Positions 6,367 to 12,859 of a DNA stretch of 16,945 bases are shown here, in pieces. This DNA comes from CAADGY01 sp900696665. Its GTDB lineage: Bacteria; Acidobacteriota; Terriglobia; Bryobacterales; Bryobacteraceae. The notes under the pieces were generated by a model. The model ran no database searches. It saw only the letters and a program-made list of their open reading frames with translations, and was not told where the DNA came from. Within the stretch, counting starts at the first letter, position 1, and every line of letters begins with the position of its first letter. The stretch is from NCBI GenBank assembly GCA_035063885.1, contig JAPSFM010000112.1, forward strand, positions 1-16,945. The letters are read 5' to 3'. The position numbers and the translations under genes are program-made.

Positions 6367-7602
6367 TTGAGAGACAGCGACTGGACGAGAATACTGGGCT
6401 GGCCGGGCTACAGGGTGTATCAAAACGAGATCAATGAGCAAGCCAAGACCTTGAAGCTTTGGGTGCGGCGGAAGCGCGGGAACCGGAAGCTGGTGTGTTC
6501 CGGCTGTGGACGGCGGGTGACCGAATTCCACGAGGTTTACGAACGTGAGGTGCGCGACCTGCCGTGCTTTGAGTACCGCACGACAGTGGTGATCGAGCTG
6601 TATCGAGTTCGCTGTCCGGACTGCGGAATCAAGACAGAGAAGGTTGAGCAACTGCCGAGCAAAGCCCCGTTCAGCAAGCGGTTTGAAGAGATTGTGGGCC
6701 AAGCGTGCGAGAGTGCGGCAGCGCGGCAAGTGGCGCGGCGATTCGGGTTGGCGGAGAGTACGGTGCGCACAATCGATCTGCGGTGTCTGGAGCGCTGGGC
6801 CGCCGCCAGGCGCAAGCCGGCGCTGCGCCAGATGGGCGTGGATGAGATCCACATAGGTAAGAAACAGAAGTTCCTGACGGTGACGTGCAATCTGGAAACG
6901 GGCGAGCCGCTGTGGTTCGGCCGCGAACGCAAGAAGGAGACCTTGGACGCTTTCTTCCGGGAAGAGTTCAGCGCCCGCCAGCGGCGCGGCATCGAGGCGG
7001 CCTGCGTGGACATGTGGGAACCCTTCCGGCTGAGCCTGGAGCAGTGGGTCCCGCGCTGCCGGATCGTGTATGACAAGTTCCACATCATGCAACACGCCAA
7101 CGATGCCATCGACGAAGTGCGGCGCGCCGAGTTCTTTGGCAAGGGCGGGCGGATGCGGGGCGTGGTGAAAGGCAAACGCTGGCTGCTGCTGAGCCGATGG
7201 GTCAACCTGACGGCAGGCAAGCGCCAAGAGCTGAACCAACTCTTCGCGCTCAACCGGAAAGTGTTCAAGGCCTACATCCTCAAAGAGAGCCTGGACCGGC
7301 TGTGGACGTACCGCTATGAAGGCGCGATGCTGAACTACTTGCAACGGTGGATCGACCAACTCCGGTGGCAACGTCTAGAGCCCTTCCAGAAGCTGGCGCA
7401 GATGTTGCTGGATCACCTCGACGGCATTTTGAACTACTGCCGGACAAAGGTGCCGCTGGGAGTCGTGGAAACCGTGAACGGGAACATTAAGTCGCTGCTG
7501 CGCCGCGGGCGCGGATACAAGAACCTGCGATATCTGCTATTGAAGTGCCAACGCATGGCGGTGACCAAGACCGAATTCGTGGTCTTCAGGAAAGCGGCCT
7601 AA
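6367..7602 (+). CDS. ISL3 family transposase
   Basis: The 411-aa enzyme has the usual ISL3 layout. An N-terminal zinc-finger region has Cys44, Cys47, Cys83 and Cys86 ('LVCSGCGRRVTEF' and 'YRVRCPDCGIKT'). A helix-turn-helix near residues 116-137 follows ('AARQVARRFGLAESTVRTID'). The DDE catalytic domain then has likely acid residues D159 ('QMGVDEIHIGKK'), D215 ('AACVDMWEPFR') and E368 ('PLGVVETVNGNIKSLLRR'), plus the family marker 'RIVYDKFHIMQHAN'. It cuts and joins the element's ends. Translation likely starts at TTG 6367; no good ribosome binding site is visible and the exact start is uncertain. The gene has no frameshift or stop, so the element could still be active. Confidence 0.92.
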   Translation: MRDSDWTRILGWPGYRVYQNEINEQAKTLKLWVRRKRGNRKLVCSGCGRRVTEFHEVYEREVRDLPCFEYRTTVVIELYRVRCPDCGIKTEKVEQLPSKAPFSKRFEEIVGQACESAAARQVARRFGLAESTVRTIDLRCLERWAAARRKPALRQMGVDEIHIGKKQKFLTVTCNLETGEPLWFGRERKKETLDAFFREEFSARQRRGIEAACVDMWEPFRLSLEQWVPRCRIVYDKFHIMQHANDAIDEVRRAEFFGKGGRMRGVVKGKRWLLLSRWVNLTAGKRQELNQLFALNRKVFKAYILKESLDRLWTYRYEGAMLNYLQRWIDQLRWQRLEPFQKLAQMLLDHLDGILNYCRTKVPLGVVETVNGNIKSLLRRGRGYKNLRYLLLKCQRMAVTKTEFVVFRKAA

Positions 7603-7609
7603 AATGCGG

Positions 7610-7635
7610 GCTTCGTCAGATTCCTGCGGAGAGCC
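7610..7635 (-). repeat. ISL3 right inverted repeat (IRR)
   Basis: The reverse complement begins GGCTCTCCGCAGG and matches the left terminus with two mismatches. It starts 7 bases after the transposase stop codon and supplies the last codons now read by the interrupted minus-strand gene. Confidence 0.92.
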
Positions 7636-7643
7636 GGATTTCT
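7636..7643. repeat. Target site duplication, right copy (GGATTTCT)
   Basis: GGATTTCT directly follows the IS right end and is identical to the copy at 6280-6287. Deleting the IS plus one copy restores the reading frame of the interrupted gene. Confidence 0.93.
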
Positions 7644-8524
7644 AACCGCTTCAAGAAGCTCGTTTCGGAGAGCCTGGGCTGCCGGGACACTCTGTGGATA
7701 TTTGGGGCCGATCCCTGTAATCACAACCGCATTAGCTTCCATCGATAGATGCTTGTTGGCTTCTTGGCGCAGCCAATCTGACATCTCAACTTCCGAAGAT
7801 TCAAGGATCGCTTCGTCCGCAACATAGCCTGCTTCCCCAGGAAGGGGCTTGTGCCCAACGAAAAACAACCGAACCAAGCCAGGACGTGCCTGGGACTGTA
7901 CCACGAACCCGTCTTGAGAGGCGCCGGGCATGAGTCTTCGATTGGTGTCACTATCTAGCGCGTCTCTGCCGAAGAATACACGTTCCAACGGGGCCTTGGA
8001 GCGCTCTACATTGTAAACGCGCCAATACTCCGGCGCGCGGGCAGCGCCTATGGGTCCAAGCGCATCAAGCCAGAAGATCTGAATCCACTGTTTTGCGTCA
8101 GGCGCGTTCGTGATCCTGTACTCATATGTAAAACCATCGGGACCACTACGAACGCTACAGTTGACGATTGGCCGAACGTGAACTCGTCGTGTGATTGCAA
8201 TTGTGATTGCCTCCCCTCCCCGCCTTCTCGCCCCTTCCACGATCAAATTGCCGGCCTCATCGAGCCAAACCCTGTCGTTAGGAGATCGAGTTAGATCCGG
8301 CTGCTTCGTCCCCAATACCTGTGGAACGACCCGGAGTTTCGGGTCAGATTGCTTCTGATCCTGGGCCATCAAGGAAGCGCCAATGATCAACACGACAGAA
8401 ACTGCTACTGGACTGTACCCAACCGAGCGAAGCCTAATCGTCTGTGACATTCAACTTCTGTGATGTCCCGCACCCCATCCGAGGGAGGTTCACCGGTCAA
8501 CGAACATTGGAATAAGGCACGGAC

Positions 8525-9433
8525 TCAATCCAGCCCCCCTTCACGGCCGAGCGCAAGCGTGCAGGCCTGTAGCAGCTCCACCTCGAATGGCCCTGAGGGC
8601 TTGCCACTCACGCGGAGAGGGGGTGCCGTTCGAAGCGCCGCCAGTAACTCTTTCACGAACGGTGCCTGCGGATCGCCGAACTCCCGAATCTGCTTCGACA
8701 GTTGTGCGGCAATCTCGGCCGCCGGCTGGTCCGGCGAGAACGTCGGCGCGATCACCGGTGTGTAGCGCTCGAACCAGGAACGCTCTTCATAAGAGGCAAC
8801 TTGATCGAGAACCTCCTCGGGCCAGTCCATGCGCTCTGGTGCGAAGCGGACGGCGAGCGCGGCGAAAATACCGGTCTTGACCCCCGGCAGCAGGTCCGAG
8901 GCGATAGTAAATCCACCCAAGCATCGCCCTGGCGTAACTCCCGAGGCCGGATTGGTCGTCAGCCACGACTGGTAGCCCGTGCCGGGCCGCCGCCACAGTA
9001 TCTCCGGTACGGAGTCAAAGCACGGCGCCTTCCAAGCGGTGCCGGTCTCCAGACGATGGGTCATGCACAGCCTTGAGCGCCCGAGCGGAACGGGGATTCC
9101 GAAAATCTCGATCGGATCCTTCGCTGCTTCGGTGTTGCAGACCTCGTACGAGTACTGATACTCGTTGGCAGATGTGCGCGCGACCTTGCTCCGCGCCACC
9201 GGAATAATCTGGTTGTTGAGTGGCACGCGTTTCTGTTCCGTCGATCCAGGCATGATCAGGATCAGCGCGTCTCCGCCACGCGCCATAAACACATACTGCC
9301 GCTCCATGCCCGGGGGCATACGACCATCTTCGGGCCAAGTGGGAATGCGTCGCGAGTCACCCTGCGCCAGGACCAGCGCGGCCGCTACGATCAGGGCGGC
9401 CGCGGACGCTGAAACTCGTATGATTCTGGTCAT
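8525..9433 (-). CDS. Secreted protein of unknown function, paralogue of the interrupted gene
   Basis: The 302-aa protein starts with a signal peptide ('MTRIIRVSASAAALIVAAAL' then 'VLAQ', cleavage near residue 23) and should act outside the cytoplasm. Its middle ('EYQYSYEVCNTEAAKDPIEI' then 'FGIPVPLG') aligns by eye with the same region of the interrupted protein encoded downstream. Both also share a 'GF.......PG' segment and a helical C-terminus, here 'AAEIAAQLSKQIREFG' and 'APFVKELLAALR'. A central Cys-containing part ('APCFDSVPEILWRR', 'GRCLGGFTIASD') is not shared. The start lies only 8 bases after the stop of the metallopeptidase gene, with AGGA just before the ATG, so the three genes probably form one operon. 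I do not recognise the family. Confidence 0.7.
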   Translation of the reverse strand: MTRIIRVSASAAALIVAAALVLAQGDSRRIPTWPEDGRMPPGMERQYVFMARGGDALILIMPGSTEQKRVPLNNQIIPVARSKVARTSANEYQYSYEVCNTEAAKDPIEIFGIPVPLGRSRLCMTHRLETGTAWKAPCFDSVPEILWRRPGTGYQSWLTTNPASGVTPGRCLGGFTIASDLLPGVKTGIFAALAVRFAPERMDWPEEVLDQVASYEERSWFERYTPVIAPTFSPDQPAAEIAAQLSKQIREFGDPQAPFVKELLAALRTAPPLRVSGKPSGPFEVELLQACTLALGREGGLD

Positions 9434-9441
9434 TGGTCCTA

Positions 9442-10108
9442 CTAGTGAGGGTACGTCGCTGGGTTGGCCCAGTTACAGTGAGCGTGATTGCTCTCGTTCA
9501 CTGAGTAGGTCCGGAGTGCGCCCCGAGCGACACAGCGGTCGATGAATGCAGCAACGTTGACTTCGTAGCTATCGGGACACTGGCCGCTCCCCCGGGCCGG
9601 CCACGTCGACGGCCGTTCCACGGTCGTGCGAAGCATGCGGTGATCGCCACGGCGCCCCGATCAGGGCATTGATGTCGAACTTACCACCCAGCCAGAGCGC
9701 CATGTCGTTGGTACAGACTTTCTGCTGGCCAGGAGCGCCGGCCAGATAATCAAGCGTCGCGTAATAGACGCCATAGGCGGCATCGGTTCTCATGTAGCGG
9801 TTGTAGTCCGTGGTCCCGTGGCCGGTGTTGGCGCCGGTGTCGGTACCGCCAATCTTGTGCCAGATTCCGTCATGATGGTTGTAATAGAGGTCATTGTACC
9901 CCACTCCAAAATCCGCAGAGGCATACACCGTCCCGAACTCGTTGGAGCACGACATTAGGATGGCCTCAGCCTGGGCCACGATTGTCGTCGCAAGGTCAAA
10001 TCCGAATTCGCCGCTCGAGCCAGCGTAACCTTCGTACGGCGTTGCCGTCGAGAACACGTGCCACGGATCGTCGTGGTAGTGCGCGTTAGTGTAGGCGTAG
10101 TACCCGGT
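9442..10108 (-). pseudogene. LAS-type metallopeptidase-like protein, 5' truncated and frameshifted
   Basis: On the minus strand an open frame enters from about 10108 ('YYAYTNAHYHDDPWHVFSTA') and runs to 'SPHASHDRGTAVDVA'. This has the H-x6-D spacing of LAS metallopeptidases (M15, M74 and hedgehog fold). After a run of five G (plus-strand C5 at 9589-9593) this frame stops at 9569. Dropping one G joins it to the other frame, 'SGQCPDSYEVNVAAFIDRC', then 'GALRTYSVNESNHAHCNW', which supplies the HxH zinc ligands. The combined protein ends at 9442. Such enzymes cut peptide cross-links in peptidoglycan, but the long Tyr/Gly/Asn-rich N-terminal part is unlike the known ones. No start codon or signal peptide is present: the 5' end was lost at the junction with phage DNA. 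The frameshift may be real or a sequencing error. Confidence 0.6.
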
Positions 10109-11326
10109 CGCGAGACGGCGGCGAGCCGCCAGGCGCAGTTAGTGCGCGACCACAACCAGCGCATCTTCGAATCCTTCAAGCGGCAGGCTGAGGGTGTCTT
10201 CGATGCGCTGCTCACCAAGTCGCAGTCCATCTGGTCGGCCATCGGGAATTCGCTCAAGACCGCTCTGCTGACCGCCATCAAGGATGTCGTCACTTCTCGC
10301 GTCGCCGCCATGCTGATGCAGTTGTTCACCGGAACGCGAGTGTCGTTGGCTGGTGGAGGCGTGTCCGGCGGGGGCACGCTCGGCAGGCTGGGGGGGCTGC
10401 TCGGCATCGGCGCAGCGCCGGTCTTCGGAGGAGGAGGCAGCGGCGGTGGCCCCATTCCCGGCGGCGCGGCCGGAGGGTGGGGCACGCCTCCCTTCATCCC
10501 TTCGAGTGGCGGCGGTGGGTGGGGCGGGATGCTCGGCGGGTGGAAAGACTTCCTCGGCTTCGGCGGCGGCGTCCAGTACGCGCCCGGCAAGGCGGTGACC
10601 TGGGAAGCCGCCACGATGGGCCAGAAGCTCTCGGCGCTCGGGCGGTCCAATGCCGCGCTTCTCGGAGGCGCGACACTCGCCCTCATGGGCCTGCAGCGCG
10701 GCGGCGTCTCCGGCCTTGCCATGACAACCGCGGGCGGCGCATTGATCGGCTTCAAGTACGGTGGTCCTCTCGGCGCAGCCATTGGCGCCGGGGTCGGTGC
10801 GGTGGCCGGGCTGGTGCGGCTGTTCGTCAAAGGCGCGCAGGAGAAAGCGCGAGAGAAGATCAAGGCCACCTACGGGGTCGATATCCGCGAGAAAAACATC
10901 CTCGCCGAGATCGTGAACATCGCCAAGCAGGGTTTCGGCGGCAACCTTGACATGGCCATCCGCAGCCAGCAGATCCGTGACCTCGTCGAGTTGTACGCGC
11001 TGTCGACAGGGCAGAGCACCTCTGGACTCCCGGCACGCCTGCGCCCGGTCTCGCTCCTGCAACAAGGAGGGAGCCTGTTCCAATCGAGCTCGGGCGGCCT
11101 GGCGCTGGACCGCATCGGTGGCGGCACGCCGTCGTCTGCGGCCGGACCCACGGTGATCAACATCACCGTGCCTGGAGCGAAGGAGTTCTTCGAGAAGGAG
11201 ACCGTGCGCGTGATGGTCGAAAACCCACGCGCGGTGCAATCGGCGGCGATGACGGCGACCAAAGCCAGCGCCGGCCGCCGCGAGATGACCGGGCTGCAAC
11301 TGAGTCCAGGGTTGATCCTGTCATGA
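10109..11326 (+). CDS. Phage tail tape-measure protein, N-terminus missing
   Basis: The frame is open from 10058 (GTG), but recognisable sequence begins near 10109 with 'ETAASRQAQLVRDHNQRIFE'. It continues with 'VFDALLTKSQSIWSAIGNSL' and 'TSRVAAMLMQLF', the usual C-terminal helical region of siphophage tape-measure proteins. A very Gly-rich stretch (about 10350-10575), small hydrophobic segments ('LMGLQRGGVSGLAMTTAGG', 'LGAAIGAGVGAVAGLVRLF') and an 'INITVPGAKEFFEKETVRVM' end follow. A full tape measure is often 700-2000 residues, so most of this protein is gone, cut at the junction with the metallopeptidase fragment. The stop overlaps the next ATG (ATGA). Tape-measure proteins set tail length and help DNA passage through the membrane. 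Confidence 0.72.
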   Translation, partial: RETAASRQAQLVRDHNQRIFESFKRQAEGVFDALLTKSQSIWSAIGNSLKTALLTAIKDVVTSRVAAMLMQLFTGTRVSLAGGGVSGGGTLGRLGGLLGIGAAPVFGGGGSGGGPIPGGAAGGWGTPPFIPSSGGGGWGGMLGGWKDFLGFGGGVQYAPGKAVTWEAATMGQKLSALGRSNAALLGGATLALMGLQRGGVSGLAMTTAGGALIGFKYGGPLGAAIGAGVGAVAGLVRLFVKGAQEKAREKIKATYGVDIREKNILAEIVNIAKQGFGGNLDMAIRSQQIRDLVELYALSTGQSTSGLPARLRPVSLLQQGGSLFQSSSGGLALDRIGGGTPSSAAGPTVINITVPGAKEFFEKETVRVMVENPRAVQSAAMTATKASAGRREMTGLQLSPGLILS

Positions 11327-11769
11327 CGCGCGCCGGACTGATCGAGAAGATCGCGCGGGCGATCGCGGAGATGGAGGGTTTCTACGCCACCTCGGCAAAG
11401 CCGACCCTTGCCCAGCGGAACGCGAATCCGGGCAACATCCGGCAGTGGCGGGATACACGTGGCCGACAGTACCCCACCCATCGCGGCTACGTGGACTTCG
11501 TTGCCTGGGCCTCGGAGCGCTTTCCTGGGCTCTCGCGCGAAGAGCTGAGCCGCCGCGCTCTTGGCGAAGGCTGGCGCGTCCTGCGCGTCCTGGTCGGCCA
11601 GTACCTCGACGGGCGCTACACGCAGGGCAAGCCTCCGACCGCGGAGGAGATGTTCCGCGTCTATGCGCCGTCCGCTGACGGCAACCATCCGGCCCGCTAC
11701 GCCCGCTTCGTCGCCAGTAAAATCGGTGCGCGGCCGGATCAACGCCTGCTCGACTTGGCAACCGCCTGA
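11323..11769 (+). CDS. Phage lysozyme-like tail protein
   Basis: The 148-aa protein starts with a helix ending in 'AIAEMEGFY' and has an 'NPGNIRQW' motif (from residue 35), a combination found in lysozyme-like/transglycosylase domains of phage virions. E16 or E18 is the best catalytic candidate. 'HRGYVDFVAWASERFPG' and 'YAPSADGNHPARYARFVASK' support the same fold (in-repeat Tyr/Trp helices). It probably opens peptidoglycan locally for the tail. The ATG overlaps the tape-measure stop and the stop overlaps the next ATG (TGATG). The protein has no signal peptide, as expected for a virion part. Confidence 0.68.
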   Translation: MTRAGLIEKIARAIAEMEGFYATSAKPTLAQRNANPGNIRQWRDTRGRQYPTHRGYVDFVAWASERFPGLSREELSRRALGEGWRVLRVLVGQYLDGRYTQGKPPTAEEMFRVYAPSADGNHPARYARFVASKIGARPDQRLLDLATA

Positions 11770-12170
11770 TGCCCGGCTCGGTTCAGAACGCTGCGCCGCT
11801 CACGGTTCTGCCGGTAAGCCTCTCGCGTGCCTTCGTCCACGAGCGCGAGTATCCAGTCCTCGACAACGAATACCGCAACGGCGAATCGCAGCGATCGGTC
11901 CTAGCGACCAACAGCCGCAAGCGCTGGCGGCTCGCGAAGCGTCTGACGCCGGCGCAACTCGCGGCACTCCGCGATTTCTACGTTGCCCGCAAGGGCGCAA
12001 CCGAGCCGTTCTACTTCTATGACCCGTATGAGACCAGCCCGAAGTTCTCACACGACCCGACAGGGCAGGCCGTCGCGGGACGGTACACAGTCCGATTCAG
12101 CGGCGAGTGGGAACAGTCGGTCGGCCCCGGCCGCGCGGACGTGAATATCGAGTTTATCGAGTTGGCCTGA
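11769..12170 (+). CDS. Phage tail protein, distal-tail (DUF2460/Dit-like)
   Basis: The 133-aa protein has the pattern of small phage tail proteins of the distal-tail or minor-tail type. A first strand region ('YPVLDNEYRNGESQRSV') is followed by 'RKRWRLAKRLTPAQLAALRD', 'FYVARKGATEPFYFYDPYE' and a final 'GRYTVRFSGEWEQS' plus 'VNIEFIELA'. Proteins with the 'W-x-L ... LT ... L-x-x-FY-x-x-R-x-G ... F-x-F-x-DP' signature sit between tape measure and hub and join the tail tube to the baseplate. The N-terminal domain of the fused hub encoded at 12860 has the same order of motifs, so the two are probably related. The exact family label (DUF2460 or lambda gpM-like) is uncertain. Confidence 0.65.
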   Translation: MPGSVQNAAPLTVLPVSLSRAFVHEREYPVLDNEYRNGESQRSVLATNSRKRWRLAKRLTPAQLAALRDFYVARKGATEPFYFYDPYETSPKFSHDPTGQAVAGRYTVRFSGEWEQSVGPGRADVNIEFIELA

Positions 12171-12201
12171 TCGATAGTAACAGCAGGAATCACGCACTTC
12201 C

Positions 12202-12222
12202 GCCGCGCGCCTCAGGCGCGGC
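12202..12222 (+). other. Perfect GC hairpin before the HNH gene
   Basis: GCCGCGC (12202-12208) and GCGCGGC (12216-12222) form a 7-bp stem around a 7-base loop, which can also fold as CGCGCC-TCA-GGCGCG. It lies 15 bp before the HNH start, in the only gap of the tail gene cluster. There is no U tract, so it is not a standard terminator. It may hold back translation of the endonuclease, or mark the edge of the inserted gene. Confidence 0.45.
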
Positions 12223-12237
12223 CCTTCTCACCTCACC

Positions 12238-12855
12238 ATGGGAACACTCGCGGAGAAGTCCTGCACTCGTTGCGGACTGGTGAAACCTACCTCCGAGTAC
12301 TACCGGAATCCGAGCAATCGGGACCGGCTCGACAAGATGTGCAAGGAGTGCCGAAAGGCGGCAACCCGGCTGTGGAGGGCTGAGAACCTTGATCGCAAAA
12401 GGGCCGCAGACCGCCGCTGGCGAGAGCAGAACCGCGAGCGGTCGAACGCGCATTACCGAAAGTGGCGACTTAACAACCGGGAGAAGCACCTCGAATTGTG
12501 CCGCCGCTGGAATGCTGCCAATCGCGATCGGTGCAAAGAGAACTTCGACCGGTGGAAGCAGGCCAACGCGGTGAGGTTGGCGGAATGGCACCGGCAGCGG
12601 CGGGCGAGGCTAAGCGCTGGCCCGCGCTACTCCGAAGCCGAGTGGCATGCGCTGCTTGCAACCTTCGGATATCGATGCGTTGCTTGTGGCGTGGAAGCGA
12701 GAAACACGCCGGAGGGCTTCCTCACTCCCGACCATGTGATTCCTGTTTGCATGGCGGGCCCAAACACCATCGACAACATTCAGCCACTCTGCCTTGACTG
12801 CAACCGCCGCAAGAACGGACGCGTGATCGACTACCGCCGAAAGTGGACGAGGTGA
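12238..12855 (+). CDS. Free-standing HNH endonuclease with five 15-aa repeats
   Basis: The 205-aa protein has three parts. Residues 9-38 form a zinc finger (Cys9, Cys12, Cys35, Cys38). Residues 46-120 consist of five exact 15-residue repeats with Trp at 46, 61, 76, 91 and 106 and Asn four residues later each time, consensus W-R-x-x-N-R-x-K/R. This is probably a basic rod-like helix that contacts DNA. Residues 147-192 are the HNH nuclease, with Cys147/Cys150, the catalytic Asp165-His166 ('LTPDHVIPV'), Asn180, Cys185/Cys188 and 'CNRRKNGR'. It cuts DNA. Genes of this sort inserted between phage structural genes usually act as homing endonucleases. No ribosome binding site is evident, while the downstream hub gene has one. 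Confidence 0.85.
   Translation: MGTLAEKSCTRCGLVKPTSEYYRNPSNRDRLDKMCKECRKAATRLWRAENLDRKRAADRRWREQNRERSNAHYRKWRLNNREKHLELCRRWNAANRDRCKENFDRWKQANAVRLAEWHRQRRARLSAGPRYSEAEWHALLATFGYRCVACGVEARNTPEGFLTPDHVIPVCMAGPNTIDNIQPLCLDCNRRKNGRVIDYRRKWTR
12849..12855 (+). promoter_or_regulatory. Ribosome binding site of the hub gene inside the HNH end
   Basis: GAGGTGA, a 7-base match to the anti-Shine-Dalgarno sequence, overlaps the HNH stop and lies 4 bases before the ATG at 12860. The spacing is short but supports this start. Confidence 0.5.
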
Positions 12856-12859
12856 GGAG

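Larger units (their letters stand above)
6288..7635 (+). mobile_element. ISL3-family insertion sequence, complete, 1348 bp
   Basis: The element is bounded by 26-bp inverted repeats that agree at 24 positions (6288-6313 and 7610-7635) and that begin GGCTCT, as is usual for ISL3-family ends. It is flanked by a perfect 8-bp target duplication, GGATTTCT, at 6280-6287 and 7636-7643; ISL3 elements typically duplicate 8 bp. It contains one intact transposase gene. Perfect repeats and an intact frame suggest a recent insertion. It lies inside the 3' part of the minus-strand secreted-protein gene. Confidence 0.95.
6132..8450 (-). pseudogene. Secreted protein gene interrupted by ISL3 element
   Basis: The minus-strand gene starts at 8450 with a signal peptide (basic start, then 'VAVSVVLIIGASLMAQ'). 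It encodes a secreted protein related to the one upstream at 9433, with a shared 'Y.Y.I.N....I.IF' region (here 'FTYEYRITNAPDAKQWIQIF'). The ISL3 element entered at codon 272, so the current frame ends at 7599 with 12 codons read from IS DNA ('ALRRNLTKPAF'). Joining the flanks across one copy of the 8-bp target repeat keeps the frame open for 48 more residues ('FLPDRDAINSLLNTGHDRI' and 'SLQSGIESLLKKANGLRAEL') to a TGA at 6132-6134. That gives 320 aa, close to the 302 aa of the neighbour. The product is probably periplasmic or extracellular, with unknown function. The current 283-aa form may still be made. Confidence 0.8.

Noticed and set aside
6265..7371. 368-codon minus-strand frame opposite the ISL3 transposase
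   Set aside because: The IS has one proven gene on the plus strand with ISL3 motifs; the antisense frame covers its inverted repeat and lacks motifs.
10139..11299. 386-codon and 304-codon minus-strand frames opposite the tape measure
   Set aside because: They are rich in Pro/Arg/His from antisense reading of the Gly-rich region and have no recognisable domain; the plus-strand frame joins the tail gene chain by ATGA overlap.
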